A stretch of 6,661 nucleotides of DNA from Micrococcales bacterium UBA3913 (GCA_002391425.1 DGEZ01000047.1:1-6661); one strand, 5' to 3'; positions 1-5,418 are shown, counted from the stretch's first letter. Notes: a model not told the origin generated them from the letters alone. Numbers and translations: made by a program.

Positions 1-23
1 ACAGACTCGCCCAACTCAGGAAG
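1..23. repeat. Direct repeat copy 1 (start of second lipoyl domain of sucB)
   Basis: These 23 bp are identical to 364-386. They encode LPELGES plus two bases of Val on the minus strand, at the start of the second lipoyl domain. The right boundary is exact (the next codon differs, Ala versus Thr). The left boundary is hidden by the window edge. Confidence 0.9.
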
Positions 24-404
24 CGCAACCGGTGTCCCCTGTGCCGTACTGGTGGGTGCGGCGGTGCTGGCCGGGGGGGATGCGGGTGTGGCAGCAGGCT
101 CGGGTGTGGCAGCTGCGGGAGCTGCCGGTGCGGCGGCGGGCGCGTTCGGTGCGGCGGGTGCGTCGGCGCTGTCGCCGATGACTGCCAGGGTGCTGCCGAC
201 GGCGACGGTGTCGTCTTCTGCCGCCAGGATCTGCAGCACGTAGCCGGACACGGGGGAGGGGACCTCGGTATCGACCTTGTCCGTGGAGACTTCGAGCAGG
301 GGCTCGTCGGCTTCCACACGGTCGCCGACGTTCTTCAGCCAACGTGTGACCGTACCCTCGGTAACAGACTCGCCCAACTCAGGAAGGGTGACTTCTACGC
401 TCAT
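1..404 (-). CDS. sucB: Dihydrolipoamide acyltransferase E2 (SucB/DlaT type), N-terminal part, runs off left edge
   Basis: E2 core subunit of a 2-oxoacid dehydrogenase complex. It carries acyl groups on a lipoyl-lysine and passes them to CoA; the dihydrolipoyl arm is reoxidised by E3, encoded just upstream. From the ATG at 404-402, 134 full codons are visible. Residues 1-77 form a lipoyl domain (starts MSVEVTLPELGESV, then WLKNVGDRV) with the lipoylation motif TDKVD, so Lys43 is the predicted modified lysine. Residues about 78-123 are an Ala/Pro/Thr-rich flexible linker. At 127-134 the sequence ALPELGES restarts a second lipoyl domain, cut by the window edge. Tandem lipoyl domains are typical of actinobacterial E2 annotated as SucB; family knowledge says this protein often serves pyruvate dehydrogenase, so acetyl versus succinyl specificity is not decided here. 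The start is 33 nt after the lpd stop, so co-transcription is likely. Only a weak purine-rich RBS (GAAAGAAAGCAGAGA) precedes it. The catalytic domain lies outside the window. Confidence 0.93.
   Translation of the reverse strand, partial: MSVEVTLPELGESVTEGTVTRWLKNVGDRVEADEPLLEVSTDKVDTEVPSPVSGYVLQILAAEDDTVAVGSTLAVIGDSADAPAAPNAPAAAPAAPAAATPEPAATPASPPASTAAPTSTAQGTPVALPELGES
364..386. repeat. Direct repeat copy 2 (start of first lipoyl domain of sucB)
   Basis: Same 23 bp as 1-23, at an offset of exactly 363 bp (121 codons), in the same reading frame of the minus-strand sucB gene. It encodes residues 7-13 (LPELGES) plus two bases of Val14 in the first lipoyl domain. Confidence 0.9.
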
Positions 405-437
405 TTCTCTGCTTTCTTTCGCGGTGTCATCACAGGT

Positions 438-1811
438 CTACAGGGTGTGCAGCGGTTTGCCCGCAAGGTACAGGGCGATCTCGCCCAGCATTTCGTTTTG
501 GGTGGGGTGGCCGTGGATAAACGGAGCGATGTCTGATGGATGGGCCTCCCAGTTCACGATGAGCTGGGATTCCCCGACCAACTCCCCGATGCGCGGGCCG
601 ATCCCATGGACACCGACGATGGGCCCGTCCACGACCTGGACCATCGACACAAACCCGGTGCCGCCGAGGATTTCGCTCTTCGCGTTGCCCGCCAGGTTGA
701 AGTCAAACGAGACGACGCGCTCCGCCCCATACTCAGCGACGGCCTTGGCCTTGGTCAGCCCGATGGACATTATCTCGGGGTCGCAGTACGTGACCCGCGG
801 GATGTTCACATCAGGCACCACGCTCGGGTGCAGCCCGGATATCTCCTCAGCCACGAAAATGCCCTGCTGGTACCCGCGGTGGGCGAGCTGGAGCCCGGGC
901 ACGATGTCGCCGACGGCGTAAACGCCGGGGACGGAGGTTTCGAGCCGGTCATTGGTCACCACGAAACCCCGGTCAAGGGTGACGCCAGCCTCCTCGAGGC
1001 CGATTCCCGACGTGGATGGTCCACGGCCGACCGCCACGAGGAGCAGGTCGGCCTCGACGCTCGCGCCATTCTCCAGGGAGACGGTCACACCTGTGTCTGA
1101 TTGGGTGACTCCAGAGAAACGCACTCCCGTGGAAAAGGAGATACCCCGCTTGCGGAAGGCCCGTTCGAGAGCTTTCGAGATGGACTCCTCCTCATTGGGC
1201 ACGAGGTGGGGCAGGCCTTCAATGATCGTGACTTCTGCGCCGTAGGAGCGCCAGACGCTGGCAAACTCCACGCCGATGACCCCACCGCCGAGAATGGCTA
1301 CCCGCTGGGGAACGTAGTCGAGTTGCAGCGCCTGCTCGGAGGTGATGACGCGTCCCGTGATCTCCAAGCCGGGCAGGGACTTCGAATATGAACCGGTCGC
1401 CAGCACAACGTGTGCTCCCGTGTAGGTGTCATCACCCACAGCAACCGTGTGCGCATCCACAAGCCGGCCCTCACCGGCGATGGTGGTAACGCCCTTCGCG
1501 GAGAGCAAGCCTTGGAGGCCTTTGAACTTCTTGCTGACGATGCCGTCTTTGTACGCGGCCACAGCGTGCATATCGATGCCCTGGAACTGGGACTGGATGC
1601 CATAGTGGCCAGATTCGCGAACATCGTCGGCGATTTCCGCCGAATGCAGGAGTGCTTTGGTGGGGACGCAGCCTCGGTGCAGACAGGTGCCCCCCACTTT
1701 GTCTTTCTCTATGAGGACGGCTGTCTTTCCCAGCTCGACCGCGCGAATTGCGGTGGCATACCCCGCAGATCCACCCCCGAGAACAACAACGTCACTGGTA
1801 TGGTCCGACAC
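438..1811 (-). CDS. lpdA: Dihydrolipoyl dehydrogenase (E3)
   Basis: Cytoplasmic FAD enzyme that reoxidises dihydrolipoyl groups of 2-oxoacid dehydrogenase E2 proteins (or glycine cleavage H protein) using NAD+. The 457 aa match the usual family length. Visible in order: FAD-binding GGGSAG (12-17); redox disulfide motif GGTCLHRGCVPTK with Cys43 and Cys48; ATG motif 138-140; NAD-binding VAILGGGVIG (171-180) followed by a Glu at 198 ending the second strand; second FAD motif GVYAVGDI with Asp302; and the C-terminal catalytic HPTQNE, His435 and Glu440, donated across the dimer. All key residues are present, so it should be active. The CLHRGC spacer, instead of the CLNVGC of many E3s, is common in actinobacterial enzymes. 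The start is GTG at 1811-1809 with AGGGAG 8 nt upstream. The gene is first in an lpd-sucB operon, 33 nt before sucB. That neighbour supports a role in the E2-E3 complex rather than as mercuric or glutathione reductase. Confidence 0.96.
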   Translation of the reverse strand: MSDHTSDVVVLGGGSAGYATAIRAVELGKTAVLIEKDKVGGTCLHRGCVPTKALLHSAEIADDVRESGHYGIQSQFQGIDMHAVAAYKDGIVSKKFKGLQGLLSAKGVTTIAGEGRLVDAHTVAVGDDTYTGAHVVLATGSYSKSLPGLEITGRVITSEQALQLDYVPQRVAILGGGVIGVEFASVWRSYGAEVTIIEGLPHLVPNEEESISKALERAFRKRGISFSTGVRFSGVTQSDTGVTVSLENGASVEADLLLVAVGRGPSTSGIGLEEAGVTLDRGFVVTNDRLETSVPGVYAVGDIVPGLQLAHRGYQQGIFVAEEISGLHPSVVPDVNIPRVTYCDPEIMSIGLTKAKAVAEYGAERVVSFDFNLAGNAKSEILGGTGFVSMVQVVDGPIVGVHGIGPRIGELVGESQLIVNWEAHPSDIAPFIHGHPTQNEMLGEIALYLAGKPLHTL

Positions 1812-1819
1812 TCAGATAC

Positions 1820-1825
1820 TCCCTA
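1820..1825 (-). promoter_or_regulatory. Ribosome binding site of lpd
   Basis: AGGGAG on the minus strand, 8 nt ahead of the GTG start at 1811. It is a good Shine-Dalgarno match and fixes this start, since the FAD-binding motif begins only about 10 residues later. Confidence 0.7.
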
Positions 1826-1834
1826 CTTCACGTA

Positions 1835-1863
1835 AAAATGGGCAGACGTTCCCGGCCGTTCAA
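1835..1863 (-). promoter_or_regulatory. Candidate housekeeping promoter of lpd-sucB
   Basis: On the minus strand, TTGAAC (1863-1858) is followed after exactly 17 nt by CATTTT (1840-1835). This resembles a -35/-10 pair of the principal sigma factor. The predicted transcript would begin near 1828, leaving a leader of about 17 nt that still contains the AGGGAG ribosome binding site. The -35 matches consensus at five of six positions; the -10 is only moderate (C in place of the first T). Prediction from sequence only. Confidence 0.42.
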
Positions 1864-1970
1864 GAGGGAAGGAGTGAAACAGCCAGGACACGACGACGAG
1901 CCTACTACGGCTTGTCTGGGAACACGGTAATACGATTCCCGTCCGGGTTCTTCCTGTCGGTTTCCTCAGG

Positions 1971-2019
1971 CCCGGTGCCGATGCAGCGCGCGTTCGCTCA
2001 CAGCGCGAGGCACAACGGG
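1971..2019 (+). other. Imperfect stem-loop upstream of the PAC2 gene
   Basis: CCCG (1971-1974) pairs with CGGG (2016-2019) and GTGCC (1975-1979) pairs with GGCAC (2009-2013), separated by a bulged AA at 2014-2015. Further in, CGCGC (1987-1991) pairs with GCGCG (2003-2007). The total is about 14 bp with asymmetric internal loops. It lies in the 245-bp divergent lpd/PAC2 gap. There is no T-run after it, so it does not look like a classical terminator. It could be a leader structure if transcription starts upstream, for example after the weak -10-like TACGAT at 1931-1936. In GC-rich DNA such folds can be chance. Confidence 0.3.
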
Positions 2020-2046
2020 TATCAGAGGCATCAACGCAATTAGAGT

Positions 2047-2052
2047 GGGAAG
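2047..2052 (+). promoter_or_regulatory. Ribosome binding site of the PAC2-family gene
   Basis: GGGAAG ends 4 nt before the ATG at 2057 (GGGA itself ends 6 nt before). It favours ATG 2057 over the in-frame GTG at 2045, which overlaps this purine tract and has no ribosome binding site of its own at suitable distance. Confidence 0.6.
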
Positions 2053-2056
2053 CATC

Positions 2057-2989
2057 ATGAGTAGTTTCGACGAGATTGTCACAGTATTCCCCGACGTCAA
2101 GGACGTACCAGACGGGCTTCCGCTCGTGGTGGTGTTGTCCGGGTTCTCCGATGCGGGCCAGCTTGCGCCGCAGCTCGACGAGACGATCTCTGAATGCGGA
2201 CGGGATACGCTCGTCGCCGAATTCGCACGCGATGTGCTGTACGACTACCGTGCGCGTCGGCCCGTCGCGCATTATGACGGCACCCGCACCCATCAGCTGG
2301 ATATCCCCGAACTGCAGGTGTCCCTCGTGGAGACGGAGGCTGGGCAGCAGTTCCTCTACCTGCATGGGTTTGAACCGGACTTTCGGTGGGAGTCCGTGGC
2401 GGAGTGCCTCGAGGAACTCATCATCGAGTTACAGGTGAGCTCGGTGACGGCATTCCACTCGATTCCCATGCCGGTCCCGCACACGCGCCCGATACAGTCC
2501 GCCGTGTCCGGCAATAGGCAGGATATCCAGGACGAGTGGGGAATGTGGAAGCCTCAGACGCAGATCCCGGCGTCCTTCGTGCACATGCTGGAGGTTCGCC
2601 TGCACGAAGCGTCGGGAGGAGAGCTTCCGTTCTCTTCCTTCGTGACGCTCGTACCGCACTACTTGGCCGAGGCCGAGTACCCAGATGTGCTCGCGGCAGC
2701 ACTGGATCGCCTCGAATCGGCTACAGGCGTGACGGTTCCCGCCGACTCCCTAGAGGCCCGCAGAGATTCCTTCGACGAGAAGGTGTCAGCGCAGATTAGG
2801 GAAAACTCGGAGCTGGAAAGCCTCGTCCACGGGCTGGAGCTTCGATACGACGAATACATGGAAAACTTCGTCAAGGCGAAGGCGCACGATGTCGACCTTC
2901 AGAACCTTCCGACAGCCGATGAGATTGCTGCGGAGTTTGAAACGTTCTTGGCGTCTCAGGCGAAGAAGGATGCGGACGGGGATAAGTAG
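2057..2989 (+). CDS. PAC2-family protein (proteasome-assembly-chaperone-2-like), function unknown
   Basis: A soluble 310-aa protein of the actinobacterial PAC2/DUF75 family, related in fold to eukaryotic and archaeal proteasome assembly chaperone 2. No reaction is established for these bacterial members. Family hallmarks visible: VVVLSGFSDAG (24-34) after an N-terminal proline-containing segment; LYDYRARRP (61-69); the YLHGFEPDFRW stretch (101-111), where many members have a GPEPD-like motif; IPMPVPHTRP (136-145); and VPHYLAEAEYP (199-209). From about 231 the C-terminus is charged, predicted helical and possibly coiled-coil (SLEARRDSFDEKVSAQI, then LELRYDEY), ending in a Lys/Asp-rich tail. 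No signal peptide or membrane segment is seen. The ATG at 2057 is preferred over an in-frame GTG at 2045 because GGGAAG sits just before it. The gene is divergent from lpd and convergent with the SDR gene, so it is probably transcribed alone. I recall that M. tuberculosis Rv2714, in the broad vicinity of sigA, belongs to this family. Confidence 0.88.
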   Translation: MSSFDEIVTVFPDVKDVPDGLPLVVVLSGFSDAGQLAPQLDETISECGRDTLVAEFARDVLYDYRARRPVAHYDGTRTHQLDIPELQVSLVETEAGQQFLYLHGFEPDFRWESVAECLEELIIELQVSSVTAFHSIPMPVPHTRPIQSAVSGNRQDIQDEWGMWKPQTQIPASFVHMLEVRLHEASGGELPFSSFVTLVPHYLAEAEYPDVLAAALDRLESATGVTVPADSLEARRDSFDEKVSAQIRENSELESLVHGLELRYDEYMENFVKAKAHDVDLQNLPTADEIAAEFETFLASQAKKDADGDK

Positions 2990-2994
2990 CTGCA

Positions 2995-3012
2995 ACCGCG
3001 CGGCGGCGCGGT
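2995..3012. terminator. GC hairpin between convergent genes, candidate bidirectional terminator
   Basis: ACCGCGC (2995-3001), loop GGCG, GCGCGGT (3006-3012) form a perfect 7-bp stem with a 4-nt loop. It lies in the 22-bp gap between the PAC2 stop (2989) and the SDR stop (3012-3014), touching the latter. It would form in transcripts from both strands. No U-tract follows on either side, so an intrinsic terminator is uncertain. Its place in the convergent gap and its stability are the supporting facts. Confidence 0.42.
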
Positions 3013-3890
3013 CATCCCTGCGGGGGAACGCCGGGGTACGTATCCAGGAAAGGCACGCCGGAGAGTTGTTCCGACATCCGCCACAGCCTCCCGGCTAGGT
3101 CGCGGTCCTGTGCGATTGCGGGAGGCTGTGCGCAGGTCGGTTCGCCCCTGAGCTGACCGGGTCCGTCTGGCACGATGAAGGAGCCGTTGGGGATGTCCGG
3201 GTCGCATGCGCTGACGAGGGTCTGTGCGCCCTCCGCCGCCGAATGACCGATAATGCGCTCCGCCAAGGCCGTCGTGCGTCCCAATCGTGGCCGCTCCTGG
3301 ATGAAACCAGGATGCGTGAGCACCGCCGTGCGGGAACTGTTCATCTCGTCAAGTCTGCGGGCGAGCTCTGCTGTCCAGATCATCGTCGCGAGGCGCGACG
3401 ATGCATACGCGCGCCCGGGTCGGTACCCGTGGTCCCAGCGCAGATCGTAGAGCTTGAGCGTGGCGGTGGATGCGGTCGGCGACGTCGTCGTAATGATGCG
3501 CGCCTCGGGTGCCGCGCGGGGCCACAACTCTGCCGCGAGGACGAAGTGGGCGAGGTAGTTGATGCCGAAGTTCCACTCGCAGCCATCATCGGTCAGGCTT
3601 CGGTACGGGGACAGTGCTGCCGTGGCGGTCTCCAGAAGCAGATCCCAGGGGCGGTCAACCTGGGCAGCGAAGCTGCGCACAGAATCCAGAGAGGCCAGAT
3701 CGCACTCCACGATCGCGATGCGATCGGATACGGAGAGGTCATCGAGTTTCCCGACGGTGGCCCGGGCGTGATCGAGAACGCGTGCAGCGATCGTCACGGT
3801 ATACCCCGATATGACGAGGCGACGTAAAACCGTCTCGCCGATCGGAGATGTCGCGCCTGTGATGATGGCGTGCCCGGACGTGCTGTTCAC
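3012..3890 (-). CDS. SDR-superfamily oxidoreductase with altered catalytic motifs
   Basis: A 292-aa Rossmann-fold protein most like retinol-dehydrogenase/WWOX-type SDRs, which use NAD(P)H on carbonyl or hydroxyl substrates. The substrate is not predictable. Numbering from GTG 3890: TGATSPIG (11-18) is the dinucleotide loop, with Pro16 where TGxxxGIG has Gly. CDLASLDSV (63-71) keeps the adenine-contact Asp64. LLLETAT (84-90) stands where NNAG is expected. FGINYLAHF (108-116) keeps the structural Asn111. IITTTS ends at Ser137. YASSR (162-166) replaces YxxxK, so the catalytic Lys is Arg166. THPG (192-195) is kept, and the C-terminus (PDGPGQLRGEP, then RLWRMSEQLSGV) matches the subfamily. No frame break is seen, so it is not an obvious pseudogene; activity may be changed or lost. 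Start: the open frame runs upstream into the divergent MFS gene, but GTG 3890 (or GTG 3896) gives the normal short N-terminus. It is divergent from the MFS gene across 56 bp. Confidence 0.82.
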   Translation of the reverse strand: MNSTSGHAIITGATSPIGETVLRRLVISGYTVTIAARVLDHARATVGKLDDLSVSDRIAIVECDLASLDSVRSFAAQVDRPWDLLLETATAALSPYRSLTDDGCEWNFGINYLAHFVLAAELWPRAAPEARIITTTSPTASTATLKLYDLRWDHGYRPGRAYASSRLATMIWTAELARRLDEMNSSRTAVLTHPGFIQERPRLGRTTALAERIIGHSAAEGAQTLVSACDPDIPNGSFIVPDGPGQLRGEPTCAQPPAIAQDRDLAGRLWRMSEQLSGVPFLDTYPGVPPQG

Positions 3891-3898
3891 GCTCACCC

Positions 3899-3904
3899 AC
3901 TGTA
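3899..3904 (-). promoter_or_regulatory. Candidate -10 box of the SDR gene
   Basis: TACAGT on the minus strand fits the actinobacterial TANNNT -10 pattern. It ends 8 nt before the GTG at 3890, so a transcript would begin at or within a few bases of that start codon (leaderless or nearly so). No convincing -35 is seen 16-18 bp upstream. If GTG 3896 were the start, the box would be too close to be its promoter. Confidence 0.35.
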
Positions 3905-3928
3905 GCCGGTCGCCGCCGACCCTGCGGG

Positions 3929-3949
3929 CACCGGTAGGATTGACCGGTG
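3929..3949. promoter_or_regulatory. Perfect inverted repeat, operator-like, overlapping the MFS start
   Basis: CACCGGT (3929-3935), 7-nt spacer, ACCGGTG (3943-3949). The two 7-bp arms are perfectly complementary, a 21-bp dyad of about two helical turns. It sits in the 56-bp divergent SDR/MFS gap, covers the -10-like TAGGAT, and its last three bases are the GTG start codon of the MFS gene. A further CCGGT lies at 3906-3910. This geometry suits a dimeric repressor; alternatively, in a longer transcript the arms could form a hairpin hiding the start codon. No regulator gene is present in the window. Confidence 0.45.
3935..3940 (+). promoter_or_regulatory. TAGGAT: candidate -10 box or ribosome binding site of the MFS gene
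   Basis: TAGGAT fits TANNNT and ends 6 nt before the GTG at 3947, the spacing expected if transcription begins on the start codon itself (leaderless mRNA). The same bases contain AGGA 7 nt before the GTG, which could instead act as a Shine-Dalgarno sequence on a longer transcript. The sequence alone cannot separate the two readings. No good -35 is seen. Confidence 0.4.
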
Positions 3950-5266
3950 AATTCCCGCCGTGCATGGTTCGTCTATATTGGTGCAGCTCTCGCCTACTTT
4001 TCATCCGTGCTCCAGCGGTCATCGCTCGGTGTCGCCGGGCTCGAGGCACAGGACAGATTCCTGGTCACCGCGGCAGTGCTGTCCACCCTGGCCGTCGTGC
4101 AGGTTATCGTCTACGCGCTGCTCCAGGTACCGGTGGGAATACTCATCGACCGTGTCGGCCCGCGTGTTCTCCTCATCGTCGGTGCGGCTCTTATGACGGC
4201 GGGCCAGCTCCTTCTCGCCCTCACTCCCGAATTCTCCCTGGCCCTGGTGGCTCGGCTGTTGGTGGGGATGGGCGATGCTGCGACCTTCAACTCGGCGCTG
4301 CGTATCGTCGTGTCGTGGTTTACCCCTCGCATTGCCACGGCGCTGACCCAGCTCACCGGCACGATGGGGCAATTGGGCCAGCTCCTGTCTGCGCTTCCGT
4401 TCGCTCTTCTGCTGGGCTGGCAAGGGTGGACGGTGTCCTTCCTGTCCGCTGCCAGCGTTGCGGCGCTGGCACTGCTCCTGGTAGTCGTCTTCGTTGCGGA
4501 TGGGCCTGCAGATTCTCCCCGGCCCCAGGCATCCCAGCTTTCGCTCGTGATGCGGCGGTTGCGTATCGCCCTGGCGAGGCCCGGGACCTGGCTTGGGTTC
4601 TGGATTCACTATGTGACGCTCCCCGGGGGATCCGTCATCGGCCTGCTCTGGGGGATGCCGTTCTTCCAGGAGGCCCTCGGCTATTCTCACGCCGTCTCGG
4701 CGTCTCTGCTCATGGTCCCGATTTTCACCGCGGTGGTGACCGGTCCACTCGCCGGTATCGTCATGTCGCGATTCCCGCGAGCTCGGGTGGGGATGGTCCT
4801 CGCGGTGCTCGCAGCCAACACGGCCTCCTGGGTGATCCTGGCGGTGTGGCCCGGGGTGCCACCCCTGTGGTTTATCGTCCTGCACATGGCGCTCATCGGG
4901 CTGTGTGGCCCAGCGAGCATGGTGGCCTTCGATGTGTCGCGAACTGTCAACCCGAACAACAGCCTGGGCGTCGCGAATGGAGTGGTCAATGTGGGGGGCT
5001 TCACCTCGAGCTTCCTGGCCTTGCTCTGCGTCGGCGTGGTGCTGGACGTGATGGACTCTCTGCGCATAGCCGCTGGAGCGATCTCTGAGCTGTACTCCCT
5101 GGACTCGTTCCGCGTCGCATTCCTGGGGATGCAGGTGGTCCCGGCAGTTGGCGCGGTTATGTTGTTCATCTGCCTGCACCTGACGCGGAACCGGGCGCGC
5201 CGTCATCACGTCTACCGGATGCGGAATAGTGACACTGTCTTGAGCGTTGGTACTTCCAAGGAGTGA
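3947..5266 (+). CDS. MFS transporter, 12 TM segments, substrate unknown
   Basis: A 439-aa integral membrane secondary transporter of the major facilitator superfamily. Twelve hydrophobic segments can be placed at about 8-26, 39-61, 75-93, 97-118, 130-153, 160-184, 214-236, 250-274, 279-300, 305-327, 346-367 and 391-411, with a polar central loop at 186-213. The TM2-TM3 loop carries motif A as GILIDRVGPR (64-73), the strongest family signature; LGVANGVVNVGGF (340-352) resembles conserved TM11 sequence of related carriers. The C-terminal tail is basic (TRNRARRHH) and cytoplasmic. There is no periplasmic-binding or enzyme domain. Length is normal. The start is GTG at 3947, giving a short N-terminus ahead of TM1; no better ATG exists near TM1. 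It is divergent from the SDR gene, with the start codon inside an inverted repeat, so repression by a DNA-binding protein is plausible. It may move a metabolite acted on by the SDR or export a compound. No substrate can be read from the sequence. Confidence 0.9.
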   Translation: MNSRRAWFVYIGAALAYFSSVLQRSSLGVAGLEAQDRFLVTAAVLSTLAVVQVIVYALLQVPVGILIDRVGPRVLLIVGAALMTAGQLLLALTPEFSLALVARLLVGMGDAATFNSALRIVVSWFTPRIATALTQLTGTMGQLGQLLSALPFALLLGWQGWTVSFLSAASVAALALLLVVVFVADGPADSPRPQASQLSLVMRRLRIALARPGTWLGFWIHYVTLPGGSVIGLLWGMPFFQEALGYSHAVSASLLMVPIFTAVVTGPLAGIVMSRFPRARVGMVLAVLAANTASWVILAVWPGVPPLWFIVLHMALIGLCGPASMVAFDVSRTVNPNNSLGVANGVVNVGGFTSSFLALLCVGVVLDVMDSLRIAAGAISELYSLDSFRVAFLGMQVVPAVGAVMLFICLHLTRNRARRHHVYRMRNSDTVLSVGTSKE

Positions 5267-5289
5267 GGCGTCAGCGCACGTCCATTCCA

Positions 5290-5298
5290 TGCCATAAT
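5290..5298 (+). promoter_or_regulatory. Candidate extended -10 promoter upstream of sigA
   Basis: TGCCATAAT combines an extended -10 TGN with CATAAT, five of six matches to TATAAT. The bases 17 bp upstream (GTCAGC, 5270-5275) are a poor -35, as is usual for extended -10 promoters. The predicted start is near 5305, giving a leader of about 120 nt before the sigA GTG. It lies 24 bp after the MFS stop, where no terminator is evident, so some read-through from the MFS gene is possible. Confidence 0.42.
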
Positions 5299-5369
5299 AG
5301 GTAGTCAGGCCCTGCGGGTCGCCCTGTTCCTTACGCTTAGATGGGCGGAGGAATGAGTATCGGGACGAC

Positions 5370-5375
5370 TTGACA
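5370..5375 (+). promoter_or_regulatory. TTGACA: candidate -35 of a second sigA promoter
   Basis: A perfect -35 hexamer 50 bp ahead of the sigA start. No strong -10 is at 16-18 bp; the nearest options are GATACA (5395-5400, 19-bp spacer) and TACAAC (5397-5402, 21-bp spacer), both weak. It is either a regulated promoter with a poor -10 or a chance match. Principal sigma genes often have more than one promoter. Confidence 0.3.
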
Positions 5376-5412
5376 AGGGTTCTTCTAATGCCCGGATACA
5401 ACAGCGCGGAAC

Positions 5413-5418
5413 GAGGGA
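5413..5418 (+). promoter_or_regulatory. Ribosome binding site of sigA
   Basis: GAGGGA lies 7 nt before the GTG at 5426. This decides the start: the frame is open upstream only to a TGA at 5354-5356 and contains no earlier ATG, GTG or TTG. Confidence 0.7.

Noticed and set aside
277..1835. Several plus-strand open frames opposite sucB and lpd
   Set aside because: They are antisense shadows of a complete E3 and an E2 with all catalytic motifs. None shows a ribosome binding site together with a recognisable domain.
2045..2056. In-frame GTG at 2045 as the PAC2 start
   Set aside because: It overlaps the GGGAAG ribosome binding site that serves ATG 2057, and gains only four residues.
3891..4049. 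Extended N-terminus for the SDR protein (start at 4049)
   Set aside because: The extra 53 residues are Arg-rich, overlap the divergent MFS coding region, and are not needed: GTG 3890 places the Rossmann motif about 10 residues from the start as usual in the family.
3811..5088. 425-codon open frame on the plus strand, overlapping both the SDR and MFS genes
   Set aside because: It is a shifted frame of the MFS gene with Arg/Gly/Pro-rich low-information composition and no recognisable domain; it crosses the divergent control region.
5301..5330. Hairpin after the MFS gene (GCCC-TGC-GGGT) as a terminator
   Set aside because: The stem is only three to four base pairs and no T-run follows. Too weak to call.
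5341..5373. Mini-ORF of 10 codons in the sigA leader (MGGGMSIGTT) with an internal GGAGGA
   Set aside because: The GGAGGA directly abuts the inner ATG at 5353, too close for normal initiation, and the ATG at 5341 has no ribosome binding site. There is no amino-acid run typical of attenuators, so it is not supported as a leader peptide.
4019..5401. 460-codon open frame on the minus strand across the MFS gene
   Set aside because: The product is rich in His, Arg, Asp, Gln and Pro with no fold-like pattern, as expected from the complement of a Leu/Val/Ala-rich membrane protein in GC-rich DNA. The plus-strand MFS frame has clear TM segments and motif A.
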